Below are positions 54,749 to 63,310 of a stretch of 64,000 nt of DNA, in pieces. The stretch spans positions 124,001 through 188,000 of the forward strand of contig NZ_JAPFQP010000004.1 in assembly GCF_026241225.1 (NCBI RefSeq), in the 5' to 3' direction. The stretch is from Lentiprolixibacter aurantiacus. Lineage in GTDB: Bacteria; Bacteroidota; Bacteroidia; Flavobacteriales; Flavobacteriaceae. The notes below the pieces were generated by a model that saw only the letters and a list, made by a program, of their open reading frames with translations, did no database searches and was not told the DNA's origin. How positions within the stretch are numbered: position 1 is the stretch's first letter; each line of letters starts with the position of its first letter. The position numbers and the translations under genes were made by a program.

Positions 54749-56116
54749 ATGAAAAGAACAATATACATATCAAAACTGCTTTCCCTATTAGTAGTGGCCT
54801 CACTATTTTTAGTTAGTTGCGAAAGCGAACTCGAAACAGAACCTGCCCAGAGTATTTCTACGGATGTAGCTCTCGGCAGTGAAGAAAATATCAAGAATAT
54901 CCTTATTGGTGTTTACGCTGAAATAGGTAATGATGCAAGTCTTGGAGGTTCAAGCCAGATCATGGCCGACCTTTTGGGTACTGTAGATGAAGTATCCTGG
55001 AATGGTACCTTTGCTGATCCCAGAGAATTTCTGAATAAGAACATTCTGGTTACCAATGGATTTGTAGAAGGAGCCTGGGATAACAATTATGAAACCATAA
55101 ATCAGGCCAATTTGGTAATAGACAATATCAGCGCGGTTGAAAGCAGTCAGGAAGAAGCTGATCGCGTTGAAGGAGAAGCCAAATTCCTGCGTGCAATGGC
55201 CTATTTTGACCTGGTAAGATTATTTGCTCCTGCATTTGAAGCCGGACAGGCCAACACACAACTGGGTGTTCCGTTGAGGCTTCAGGGAATAACAGATTTT
55301 TCACAGGATCTGGATATTGCGAGAAGTAGTGTTGCAGATGTTTACAATCAAATTATCAGCGATTTGAATGATGCGTACAGCCTTTTACCAGCTGATAATG
55401 CTGAATTTGCCGACAGGTATTCCGCTCAGGCACTTCTGGCCAGGGTTTACTTTCAGCAGGGCAATTACGCCGCAGCTCGCGACGCAGCTGATGATGTTTT
55501 AACTAACAGCGGACATGCCCTTGCCGCCTCTTTTGACGGTGCATTTAACAATGATGCAGATGGAGTTGAGGATCTTTTTACCTTGCAGGTTACTAACCAG
55601 TCTGGAGATAATGACTTTATTGTTTTCTATGCCTCACAAAGCAATGGAGGTAGAGGAGGTGATATTTCTATAGAACAGGCCTATTTGGATCTGTTTGATG
55701 ATCCTGCTGATTTCAGATTATCTTTCAATTATATAAGCCCTGATAATGGCTTGATTCTCACTTCAAAATACACTAACCAGTTTGGTAACGTGCCTGTTTT
55801 GAGGATTGGGGAAATGCACCTGATACGAGCCGAGTCAAATTTCAGGGAGGGAACCAGTATCGGTCTGGATCCCCTGGTTGAAATAAATGCCCTTAGAGGC
55901 CGCTCAAATGCCGGTCCTCTGGCTGCTTTGGATCTTGATGTATTCTTTAATGAGAGGCAGCTAGAACTGGCTTTTGAAGGACATCTTATCCACGATGTCA
56001 AAAGAACTCAGGGTACAATTGGCGGACTAAGCTGGAATGATGCCTCCCTGGTATTGCCAATTCCACAAAGTGAAATGGACACCAATGGCCTGATGGAACA
56101 GAACGCTGGCTATTAA
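54749..56116 (+). CDS. RagB/SusD family nutrient-binding lipoprotein
   Basis: A 455-residue lipoprotein (signal ending LFLVSCESE). SusD features are the N-terminal tetratricopeptide-like helices (VEGEAKFLRAMAYFDLVRLF is the usual signature), and a C-terminal part with the typical FNERQLELAFEGHLIHDVKR and a final LPIPQSEMDTN followed by N-x-GY. It caps the SusC barrel at the cell surface and captures the substrate. Confidence 0.92.
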   Translation: MKRTIYISKLLSLLVVASLFLVSCESELETEPAQSISTDVALGSEENIKNILIGVYAEIGNDASLGGSSQIMADLLGTVDEVSWNGTFADPREFLNKNILVTNGFVEGAWDNNYETINQANLVIDNISAVESSQEEADRVEGEAKFLRAMAYFDLVRLFAPAFEAGQANTQLGVPLRLQGITDFSQDLDIARSSVADVYNQIISDLNDAYSLLPADNAEFADRYSAQALLARVYFQQGNYAAARDAADDVLTNSGHALAASFDGAFNNDADGVEDLFTLQVTNQSGDNDFIVFYASQSNGGRGGDISIEQAYLDLFDDPADFRLSFNYISPDNGLILTSKYTNQFGNVPVLRIGEMHLIRAESNFREGTSIGLDPLVEINALRGRSNAGPLAALDLDVFFNERQLELAFEGHLIHDVKRTQGTIGGLSWNDASLVLPIPQSEMDTNGLMEQNAGY

Positions 56117-56135
56117 TAATAAATTAATTAAAGAG

Positions 56136-56167
56136 AAAAGGCTCATAGAAATATGGGCCTTTTTTAT
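56136..56167 (+). terminator. Terminator of the susC-susD operon
   Basis: AAAAGGCTCATA and TATGGGCCTTTT pair with one wobble around a 4-base loop, followed by a T run. Confidence 0.75.
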
Positions 56168-56426
56168 TTTATAATGTCCGCTGTAAACATTGGGGGCCTA
56201 AACCCCACCCCAAAATCAAATTAATGGCTAAGGCCGCAACATGCTATCAAAATCATGTTGATTCCAAAAAAATGCTGGACAACCCAAGTCACTAGAAAGA
56301 ATTAAAATGTTTCAAGTTTGGACTTACCAGACCTCACAACACGAATGTAATTATCTTATTTGATGAGGTTTACGTAAAATAAAATATCCTCCTTCGCTTA
56401 AAACTTCGGGGACTGAGTCGGGGTGA
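56168..56426. other. Gene-free region before the repeat array
   Basis: About 260 bp of AT-rich sequence with no supported gene, RNA or promoter. Confidence 0.4.
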
Positions 56427-56782
56427 CTGGATTACCCCGTAGGGTGTAGTGATCCAGAGTTGGGGTTGGTGCTCAAGTAAAGCCCGAAAAGCTCCGCTTT
56501 GTGGTTTTTACATTTCCCTTGCTTTCAAAAGACATATTAATGCATCCTTTACTGGATTTCCTCCTTCCAGTCGGTGATCCAGAGTTGGGGTTGGTGCTCA
56601 AGTAAAGCCCGCAAAGCTCCGCTTTATGGTTTTTCCATTTCCCCTGCTTTCAAAAGACATATTAATGCATCCTTTACTGGATTACCTCCTTCCAGTCGGT
56701 GATCCAGAGTTGGGGGTTGGTGCTCAAGTAATGCCCGCAAAGCTCCGCTTTATGGTTTTTCCATTTCCCTTGCTTTCAAAAG
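56427..56782. repeat. 125-bp tandem repeat array, about 2.9 copies
   Basis: Two full 125-bp units (56449-56573 and 56574-56698) and one partial unit (56699-56782) differ by only a few bases. Each begins GTGATCCAGAGTTGGGG and contains AAGCTCCGCTTTATGG and TGCTTTCAAAAGACATATT. The last 20-25 bp of a unit (ACTGGATT to TCG) also appear, diverged, at 56427-56448, so another copy existed upstream. The unit length is not a multiple of three and no frame spans it. Confidence 0.85.
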
Positions 56783-56808
56783 CATGCTTTTGACGCCGAT
56801 GGAAATGT

Positions 56809-56836
56809 AAAAAGCCAAGCAATTTTGCTTGGCTTT
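56809..56836 (-). terminator. Terminator of tRNA-Pro
   Basis: On the minus strand AAAGCCAAGC and GCTTGGCTTT form a 10-bp stem around six bases, followed by T residues, directly after the CCA end of the tRNA. Confidence 0.8.
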
Positions 56837-56839
56837 CCT

Positions 56840-56916
56840 TGGTCGGGATGACTGGATTCGAACCAGCGACCACGCGCACCCCATGCGCGTACGCTACCAG
56901 ACTGCGCCACATCCCG
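56840..56916 (-). tRNA. tRNA-Pro (anticodon GGG)
   Basis: A complete cloverleaf on the minus strand: acceptor CGGGATG pairing with CATCCCG, D-arm containing GCGCAGTCTGGTAGCG, anticodon stem CGCGC/GCGCG around the loop ATGGGGT (anticodon GGG), and T-arm with TTCGAAT. The discriminator A and CCA are encoded (56840-56843). A TATATTTG box (56935 to 56928) lies just upstream as probable promoter, and a terminator just downstream. Confidence 0.95.
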
Positions 56917-56927
56917 AAATCGGATTG

Positions 56928-56935
56928 CAAATATA
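56928..56935 (-). promoter_or_regulatory. -7 box of tRNA-Pro
   Basis: TATATTTG on the minus strand, a perfect TAnnTTTG, 11 bp before the mature 5' end of the tRNA; no clear -33 element. Confidence 0.4.
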
Positions 56936-57007
56936 AAACTAAAAATATTAAAACTGAGGGGTTGTTGCCGGGAAAAAAGATAGCGCTTAATCAAATAAAG
57001 GCCGCCT

Positions 57008-57274
57008 TTATAACCCGTTGTCCGGGCCGTCTTCCAGATCGTTCAATTCACCAAGCTGCTTCAGAAGGCTGAAGGTTTTCTGAGCCTCTTCTTCATCCAC
57101 AACGCTTATCGCAGCACCTACATGCACCATGACATAATCGTCTACATTAGCTTCCGGGACCAGGGTTAGGCTTACTTCCTTTATTACACCGTCAAAAGAT
57201 ACCTTTCCCATTCTGAAGGTATCATCCAGCTGGGAAGTGATCTCAATTAGTTTTCCGGGGATTGACAGGCACAT
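57008..57274 (-). CDS. hypC: Hydrogenase maturation chaperone HypC
   Basis: An 88-residue HypC/HybG protein. It starts MCLSIPGKLIEI with the essential Cys2 that carries the Fe(CN)2CO unit and binds the HoxH precursor. It ends with the usual helix (EEEAQKTFSLLKQLGEL). It is the last gene visible in the hydrogenase operon, 19 bp after hypB. Confidence 0.95.
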   Translation of the reverse strand: MCLSIPGKLIEITSQLDDTFRMGKVSFDGVIKEVSLTLVPEANVDDYVMVHVGAAISVVDEEEAQKTFSLLKQLGELNDLEDGPDNGL

Positions 57275-57293
57275 GGTACAAACTTTTGAATTC

Positions 57294-58118
57294 TCAATGA
57301 GAGGCTACTTTAATATTCTCCTTCAACCAGGAATACCAGGATTCCACCCCTTCGCCTTTGGTAGCCGAAACTTCAAAGAATCGAAGACCGGGATTAACCC
57401 TTAGCGCGTTCTGCTTTAGTTCTTCTATATCAATATCCAGATAGGGCAAGAGATCTACCTTATTGATCACACAGATATCCGAAGTGTGGAACATATCCGG
57501 ATATTTCAAGGGTTTATCCACCCCTTCGGTGGTACTTATGATAACCACCCGCATGGCCTCACCCAGGTTGAACATCGACGGACAAACCAGGTTGCCCACA
57601 TTTTCGATCATCAATACAGAGTTTTCTTTCGGGTTCAGGTTCCTAACTGCTTCGTAAACAGAATCGCTTTCCAGGTGGCAACCTTTCCCCGTATTGATCT
57701 GTATCACAGGAACATCAAGCGCCGCTATACGGTTGGCATCGTTTAACGTCTGCTGATCGCCCTCAATGACATAGAAAGGTACTTCCTCTTTCAAATCCTT
57801 AAGGGTCCGCTCTAACAGGGCAGTCTTACCGGCACCGGGGGAACTCACCAGGTTAAGGGCAAAAATATTCTTGGCTTCAAAATAACCCCGGTTTCTCGCT
57901 GCCATAAGTTCGTTCTGCTGCAGCACGTCCTGCTCCACCTCCAGTACCTTTTTATGATGGTGGTCATGGGTATGATCATGATGGTGATGATCATGGTCAT
58001 GATGATGGTGATGCCCATGATCGTGGTCGTGATCATGGTGATGATGACCATTTTTTTCCAGAGGGCTTAAAATCCGTACTCCATTTTCTCCGCTTCCACA
58101 TCCACAAGTTCCACACAT
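57294..58118 (-). CDS. hypB: Hydrogenase nickel incorporation GTPase HypB
   Basis: A 274-residue nickel-inserting GTPase. The N-terminal high-affinity site MCGTCGCGSG is followed by a long His/Asp-rich stretch (about residues 24-54) that stores nickel. GTPase motifs are the P-loop SSPGAGKTALLER, the IEGDQQTLNDANRIA segment and NKVDLLPYLD (NKxD). The His-rich region is long compared with E. coli HypB. It works with HypA to load Ni into hydrogenase large subunits. Confidence 0.95.
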   Translation of the reverse strand: MCGTCGCGSGENGVRILSPLEKNGHHHHDHDHDHGHHHHHDHDHHHHDHTHDHHHKKVLEVEQDVLQQNELMAARNRGYFEAKNIFALNLVSSPGAGKTALLERTLKDLKEEVPFYVIEGDQQTLNDANRIAALDVPVIQINTGKGCHLESDSVYEAVRNLNPKENSVLMIENVGNLVCPSMFNLGEAMRVVIISTTEGVDKPLKYPDMFHTSDICVINKVDLLPYLDIDIEELKQNALRVNPGLRFFEVSATKGEGVESWYSWLKENIKVASH

Positions 58119-58129
58119 ATCTTAATCAA

Positions 58130-58588
58130 TTAGGTTATTAAATTTAGTACATTTTCGTTAAAGTAGTTCAAAGCCCTGGCCAGGTTCTGCTCTGCCCCCT
58201 CCGAAAGTCCTGTTTTTAATTCAAAATTCAGGCCTGTAATTCCCAGGATAAAGGCTTCAGGTTTTTTATGGTAAAGGGTTTCAGCAAGGTACAATACAGC
58301 ACCAGGTTCAAGTTCATGAGTAGTGAAACCTTGGTTGGCTTTCGGAGTGCATGGGTCCAGCGTAAAACCCTCATCCCATTCCATAATGTGTGCATCCACA
58401 AAATAAACCCTGCTGTAATGTGAAATTAATTCAGCATCCTCTATCTGAAGCTGGTAATTATAAGCATAGTCTACGCGGTCCGGAAGGCTTTCCCTGATCC
58501 TGTCAACAAAAGCCCAGCCCAGACCGTCATCAGCCCGGCCACTATTGCCAATGCCTATGATCAATATGTCACTGCCTGATCCTTTCAT
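58130..58588 (-). CDS. Hydrogenase maturation endopeptidase
   Basis: A 152-residue HyaD/HycI-type protease. It starts LIIGIGNSGRADDGLGWAFV, where the Asp and the later His/Asp residues (VYFVDAHIMEWDEGF) bind the nickel of the precursor. The gene overlaps hoxH by 20 bases, so it is almost certainly dedicated to cutting the C-terminal extension of that subunit, like HoxW. Confidence 0.9.
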   Translation of the reverse strand: MKGSGSDILIIGIGNSGRADDGLGWAFVDRIRESLPDRVDYAYNYQLQIEDAELISHYSRVYFVDAHIMEWDEGFTLDPCTPKANQGFTTHELEPGAVLYLAETLYHKKPEAFILGITGLNFELKTGLSEGAEQNLARALNYFNENVLNLIT

Positions 58589-60023
58589 CTACTATGTTTC
58601 CGCAGGCATCATATAGTGTGAGTTCCAGGGGCATCTGTCCGAGGGCATGGGTAGCACAACTCAGGCAGGGGTCGTAGGCCCTGATCGCGACCTCTATCTG
58701 GTTCATCATCGCCTCAGTCACCCTGGGTTTGCCGCTCATCTCATGTGAAGCCACCCAGCGAACGGCCTGGTTCATAGCTTCATTGTTATGCGTAGTGGAT
58801 ACGATCAGGTTGCAACGGGTGATACGGTCTTTGTCGTCCACCTCATAATGGTGAATCAGGGTACCCCTTGGCGCTTCAATAACACCAACGCCCTCATTGC
58901 GCCGCTCTCCCTTCCTGTGCAGGTCGCCTGACAAGATATTATCGTCCTCAAGCAGGGACTTCATCATTTCGGCACAGTAAAGGATTTCGATAAGCCTGGC
59001 CCAGTGTGTATGCATGGTCATATTATTGATTTGCCCATTGGTTTCGGCTTTAAACAGCTGCCTTTCCCGTTCTGCAAGAGGCGTTTCAATCCCGTCGCAT
59101 ATATTGATACGCGCCAGCGGACCAACGCGGTTCCATCCTTTTTCGCGTCCCAGATGCTTCAGGTATGGGAATTTTAAGTAGGACCACTTTTCAACTCCCT
59201 CGTAAAAGTGCTTGTTATAGTCCACATCCCGTATATCATCCAGGGTTACGTTTCCCTCAAAATCCGTAGCCCTCAGGTTGCCATCATATAATTCCAGGAA
59301 TCCGTTTTCCTTGTTCACCAAACCCAGATGTCCGGATGGATAAGCGGCAAAAGTATCAAGGAAGGCCTTGTTTTTCCCATGATACTCCTTAATAAAATCC
59401 ACAATTTCAACAGACCAGTTGATCATGGTATCAATTGACGGGGTTTCATTGTCCTCCAGGAAATAGCTGCGTTCCTTAACAGTTATTTTTTTGTGTACCC
59501 CTCCCGGCGTGGCAGAGATCCCGTGTATCCGTTTGCCGGCTATCATCTTTATGATTTCCTGCCCAAATTTTCGCATCAGTATTCCCTTCTTTGCCAGGGC
59601 AGGGTACTCCATAGCCACGCCTACCACATTGCGCTTCACCGGATCTGCATCATACCCAAACAATAGATCGGGCGAGGCCAGGTAAAAGAAGTGCAGTGCG
59701 TGCGACTGGAATATCTGCGCGAGGTGAAGCAGTTTTCTGATCTTTTGTGCAGGCAGGGAAAGGTCTGCCGGGTCCAGGCCAACGATCTGATCAATGGCCT
59801 TGGCAGCAGCAAGATGGTGGCTTACGGGACAAATCCCGCACAAGCGCTGTACCAGAACAGGGGCCTCCCAATAGGGGTGTCCCTGAATGAAGCGTTCAAA
59901 CCCCCGGAATTCCACTACATGAAAAAAGGCATCTTTTACCTTATTATGATCATCCAGGTGGACGGTTACCTTGCCATGACCTTCAACCCGGGTTACCGGA
60001 TCAATTACCAGTTTTTGCGACAT
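58569..60023 (-). CDS. hoxH: [NiFe] hydrogenase large subunit, HoxH type
   Basis: A 484-residue catalytic subunit. The L1 nickel site is LVQRLCGICPVSHH (Cys62, Cys65) and the L2 site is DPCLSCATH (Cys453, Cys456) near the C-terminus. A 25-residue extension after His459 (starting ALGQMPLELTLY) is the part removed by the maturation protease. The sequence pattern and the diaphorase partners place it with group 3 (NAD(P)-linked, HoxH-like) enzymes. It oxidises H2 or evolves it, with electrons exchanged with NAD(P). No Tat signal is present, so it is cytoplasmic. Confidence 0.92.
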   Translation of the reverse strand: MSQKLVIDPVTRVEGHGKVTVHLDDHNKVKDAFFHVVEFRGFERFIQGHPYWEAPVLVQRLCGICPVSHHLAAAKAIDQIVGLDPADLSLPAQKIRKLLHLAQIFQSHALHFFYLASPDLLFGYDADPVKRNVVGVAMEYPALAKKGILMRKFGQEIIKMIAGKRIHGISATPGGVHKKITVKERSYFLEDNETPSIDTMINWSVEIVDFIKEYHGKNKAFLDTFAAYPSGHLGLVNKENGFLELYDGNLRATDFEGNVTLDDIRDVDYNKHFYEGVEKWSYLKFPYLKHLGREKGWNRVGPLARINICDGIETPLAERERQLFKAETNGQINNMTMHTHWARLIEILYCAEMMKSLLEDDNILSGDLHRKGERRNEGVGVIEAPRGTLIHHYEVDDKDRITRCNLIVSTTHNNEAMNQAVRWVASHEMSGKPRVTEAMMNQIEVAIRAYDPCLSCATHALGQMPLELTLYDACGNIVDERIRQ

Positions 60024-60058
60024 CTTATGTTGTTTAGTTCTTTTCTTTTTTGATCGGA

Positions 60059-61324
60059 TCAGTCGTATTTAAATTCATCATGAGCGATTGAAAATTCTTC
60101 GCCAAGCAAAATACTCTTCACTACTTTCCATATATGCTGTGCACTTGGCGGACAGCCGGGTATGTAATAATCGATCTTTACTACCTCATTACAGGGATAT
60201 ACATTGTTCAGCATTTTAGGAATATCCTCATGTCCGGGTACCACGTGGGCACCTATCTCCGTGGTTATACCATTGAGATAAGCTTCCTCCAGGCATTCCT
60301 GCAGGGGTACAAAGTTCCGCATGGCGGGTATACCTCCCATAATAGCACACTCGCCAAAGGCTACCAGGATATCGCACTTTTTACGAAATTCCTTCAGCAC
60401 ATGAACGTTTTCAGAATTGGAGCAACCCCCTTCAATAAGGCCAATATGGCACTGCTTGGTGAATTTTTTGATATCAGTTAAAGGCGACTTATTGAATTCC
60501 GCCAGTTCAACAATGTCCAGTAAATCCGTATCAATATCCAGCAAAGACATATGGCAGCCAAAACAACCCGCCAGGGAAGTTGTGCCAATAATATATTTAC
60601 CGCTATCTGCTTTACGCAGAGACTCATTCCTTACCACCGGTTTAATGTCTTTCCCAAGTAAGTCGTATTTGCGTTCGCCAAAAGGCTGTTCCTGTATCAT
60701 ACCTTTTACCAGGATGGCGCCCACCGGACAAAGGTTCATAGCCCTTATAGCTTCCGCTTCACTCAGTTTTTCTTCCTGTTCATAATCGATCTGAACCCGG
60801 GTTTTCACTCCTCTCTGGACAAAGGAAAAAACGTCATACCCGTCCCTTGTCTTTACCTCCTCCACACAGCGCTTGCATAGAATACAGCGGTTAGATTCCA
60901 TGATCATGCGCTTAGGTGTAAAATCCACATTCTTTGCGCTGAAAACCTGGGGGTAACGCGTTACTGTAAGTCCCATGTCATAAGCGTGATTCTGCATTTC
61001 ACAGTTTCCGCTTTTCTCGCAGGTTGGACAGAAATGGTTGCCTTCCGCATACAGCATTTCAATGATTGCTTTGCGGTTTTCCAGCAAATCGGGGGTATTG
61101 ACCTCAATTTCCATTCCCCCGGCAGCTTTTACCGTACAACCCGTGGTATCCTTACCGTTCACCCTGACAGTACAAATCCTGCAGGTTCCCAGTGGATTCA
61201 GGTTCCTGAAGTAACACAGTGTAGGGATATAAACCCCATGCTCTTTTGCTACAGTAACAAGATTCTTTCCGGCTTCCGTTACTATGTGCCTGCCGTCAAT
61301 GGAAATGTTCACTTTGTCAGTCAT
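60059..61324 (-). CDS. Fused HoxU-HoxY: diaphorase Fe-S subunit plus hydrogenase small subunit
   Basis: A single 421-residue frame joins two subunits that are normally separate. Residues 1-235 are HoxU/NuoG-like: a [2Fe-2S] site (Cys37, 48, 51, 63), the His97-Cys99-Cys102-Cys108 [4Fe-4S] site, and Cys147, 150, 153 with Cys199. Residues about 243-421 are HoxY: AGCFGCHMSLLD (Cys254, Cys257) at the proximal cluster, then GGCSNSENV, FGECAIMGG and YIPGCPPSAQ. It would carry electrons from HoxH to the flavin subunit inside one chain. It overlaps the HoxEF gene by 8 bases. Confidence 0.88.
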   Translation of the reverse strand: MTDKVNISIDGRHIVTEAGKNLVTVAKEHGVYIPTLCYFRNLNPLGTCRICTVRVNGKDTTGCTVKAAGGMEIEVNTPDLLENRKAIIEMLYAEGNHFCPTCEKSGNCEMQNHAYDMGLTVTRYPQVFSAKNVDFTPKRMIMESNRCILCKRCVEEVKTRDGYDVFSFVQRGVKTRVQIDYEQEEKLSEAEAIRAMNLCPVGAILVKGMIQEQPFGERKYDLLGKDIKPVVRNESLRKADSGKYIIGTTSLAGCFGCHMSLLDIDTDLLDIVELAEFNKSPLTDIKKFTKQCHIGLIEGGCSNSENVHVLKEFRKKCDILVAFGECAIMGGIPAMRNFVPLQECLEEAYLNGITTEIGAHVVPGHEDIPKMLNNVYPCNEVVKIDYYIPGCPPSAQHIWKVVKSILLGEEFSIAHDEFKYD

Positions 61325-63137
61325 AATCCAGAGTCATTTCATTTATAATTCTATCGTAGTCGGCTGTAGCACCCTCCAGACTGAAGGATTTGTTGAAATC
61401 CGTATTTGCAGATATCCGTTTTTCAAAGACTTCGGGGAATTTAAGCATGGCATGGTTAAGGGCAGTTGACGACATTTTCCCCAGACCACATCTGCTGGTG
61501 ATCTTGATGATATTGCTCCATTCCTTAATTTCATCCAGGTCCTGCTGTTCCGCATGCCCCAGGATGAGTTTATCAATCTTCTTGTTAAGCAAAAAGTTTC
61601 CGGTACGACAGGGAACACAAATGCCACAGGATTCTGCCACAAAGAAGTCGGCCACATTTTTAAGTATCTTCAGCAGGTCCCGTTGCTTGTTAAAGACCAT
61701 AAAGGATCCCCCGCTTCTCAAACCAATACCACCCATTTTTCGGGCGTATTCCAGTGGGTCCTTAAAACGGAACTGCATGTGTTCGGCAAGCAGGTTCTCC
61801 CCGGAGATCTCCCGGTCAAAATCGGCCTCGGAGAGGCACTCCCCGGCAAAGCCATTAAAAAGGATAAAGCAGGGATCCTCGGCTCCTATCAGGTCCAGGA
61901 AATCGCGAAGCTTCATGCCCCATTCTATCTCATACATTCCCGGTTTGCTGCAATCTCCGGATACGCTGAAAAGCTTTGTTCCGGGAGTTGCTTTGGTTCC
62001 CAGGCTCAAATATTTACTGATGCCCATTTCCAGGATCCTGGGTACCGCACAAAGGGTCTCCACATTGTTCACAATGGTAGGCCTATCGTTAAATCCCTTT
62101 TCCACAGGAAAGAACTCCCTAGTCCCGGGTTCTCCCCTTTTACCTTCCATGGAATGGATCAGGGCGGTTTCTTCCCCGCATACATAGGCACCGGCACCCA
62201 TATGGATATAGACATCAAAATCAAATGGGGTTTTGGCTTTGATCCCTTTACCAAGATAGCCTTGGGACCTGTATTTGCTCAGGAGTTCCTCAAGCCGGTC
62301 TCTTAAATACATGTATTCTGCCCGCAGGTATATAGCCCCTTCGCTAGCACCAACTGCATAGGCTGCAAAGATCATCCCCTCAATCATTAACTCGGGATGT
62401 TCCTCCATAAGCACCCGATCTTTGAAAGTGCCCGGCTCTCCCTCATCTGCATTGCATATGATGTATTTGATTTCTGAGGGGTTATTGCGGCAGAATTCCC
62501 ATTTCAGGCCTGTGGGAAAAAAAGCACCTCCCCGGCCTGTTAATTTGGACTTTTTAACCAGATCTATTATCTCCTCCGGAGAGTAGGTATTCAGGATAGA
62601 TAGGGAAGAAAATTGCCGGTAAGGTTTGAAAAATACTGTCCTTTCCTCTGCAGGTGTATAATGAATAATACTCTTGGGGATATCGCAGAGCTCCGAGGGC
62701 CTTTTTCCGGATTTTAATTCGGTAACGATCTCAAAAACCCTGTCCCGGGTAAGATTGGTAAAGGGTTTGAAGTTAATTAAACAGGAAGGCTCCTGATCAC
62801 TCAGTCCAATACAGGGAGTCCGGTAAAGGCCAAACATATTGTCGGGCGTAACATGGCCCAATTTAATACCAAGCGCCTCTTCAAACGCCCTCTGAATGGC
62901 TTTTCTGCCCGACTGGTTGGCAACAATGGAATCGTTGAGATAGATGGTGTATTTGCCGCGATTGGTTGTGGAGAAGAAATGATAAAAAGTAATGACTCCT
63001 TCCAACTCCGTTTTCGACATATTGAATGCCTGCCCAATCTTTCCGATATCGTCCTCGCTGATGTATCTTTTTCTGCGCTGAACATCCCAAAGAATGTCCA
63101 TCAAAGTGCTCCGGTCCGTGCCCTTTTCTGCTCCCAT
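61317..63137 (-). CDS. Fused HoxE-HoxF diaphorase flavoprotein
   Basis: A 606-residue protein. Residues 1-150 match NuoE/HoxE; residues about 175-606 match NuoF/HoxF with the FMN/NAD loop GRGGAFFPTGLKWEFC, the EEHPELMIEGM region, and the 4Fe-4S site CGICVPCRTGNF with a later SRCGLGK. In the HoxE part only Cys109 of the four [2Fe-2S] ligands is present (LYRTPCIGLSDQEPSC; Ser113 replaces the next ligand, and the first Cys pair is replaced in YLNDSIVANQSG). It exchanges hydride with NAD(P)H. Promoter operator lies 54 bp upstream of the ATG. Confidence 0.9.
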   Translation of the reverse strand: MGAEKGTDRSTLMDILWDVQRRKRYISEDDIGKIGQAFNMSKTELEGVITFYHFFSTTNRGKYTIYLNDSIVANQSGRKAIQRAFEEALGIKLGHVTPDNMFGLYRTPCIGLSDQEPSCLINFKPFTNLTRDRVFEIVTELKSGKRPSELCDIPKSIIHYTPAEERTVFFKPYRQFSSLSILNTYSPEEIIDLVKKSKLTGRGGAFFPTGLKWEFCRNNPSEIKYIICNADEGEPGTFKDRVLMEEHPELMIEGMIFAAYAVGASEGAIYLRAEYMYLRDRLEELLSKYRSQGYLGKGIKAKTPFDFDVYIHMGAGAYVCGEETALIHSMEGKRGEPGTREFFPVEKGFNDRPTIVNNVETLCAVPRILEMGISKYLSLGTKATPGTKLFSVSGDCSKPGMYEIEWGMKLRDFLDLIGAEDPCFILFNGFAGECLSEADFDREISGENLLAEHMQFRFKDPLEYARKMGGIGLRSGGSFMVFNKQRDLLKILKNVADFFVAESCGICVPCRTGNFLLNKKIDKLILGHAEQQDLDEIKEWSNIIKITSRCGLGKMSSTALNHAMLKFPEVFEKRISANTDFNKSFSLEGATADYDRIINEMTLDYD

Positions 63138-63160
63138 ATTTCCGAAATTTATTTAGATCC

Positions 63161-63204
63161 GAAAAGTACTGTAGAGGCCCGAAAAGAATAATGACTTCTG
63201 TCAT
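63161..63204 (-). promoter_or_regulatory. Crp/Fnr-like operator and -7 box, Hox operon
   Basis: ATGACTTCTGTCAT (63191-63204), a perfect palindrome, is centred 29.5 bp from TACTTTTC (63168 to 63161 on the minus strand), which matches TAnnTTT. Confidence 0.68.
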
Positions 63205-63310
63205 AAAACGTAAGATTTTTTGGGCTAAAAGGCAGATTTTAGCACTTTGAAACACAAAGGATTCCGAAGTAAAAGGGTCTAAAAAATCAGGGGAGGATTC
63301 AACGTCAAAT

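Noticed and set aside
56427-56782. CRISPR array
   Set aside because: The 125-bp units are direct tandem copies without unique spacers.
56724-56930. 68-codon minus-strand frame across tRNA-Pro and the repeats
   Set aside because: It reads through a tRNA gene, its terminator and repeat DNA; this is a typical spurious tRNA-overlapping frame.
56839-57072. Plus-strand frame starting MVGMTGFEPATTRTPCA
   Set aside because: This is the well-known false translation of the antisense strand of a tRNA gene.
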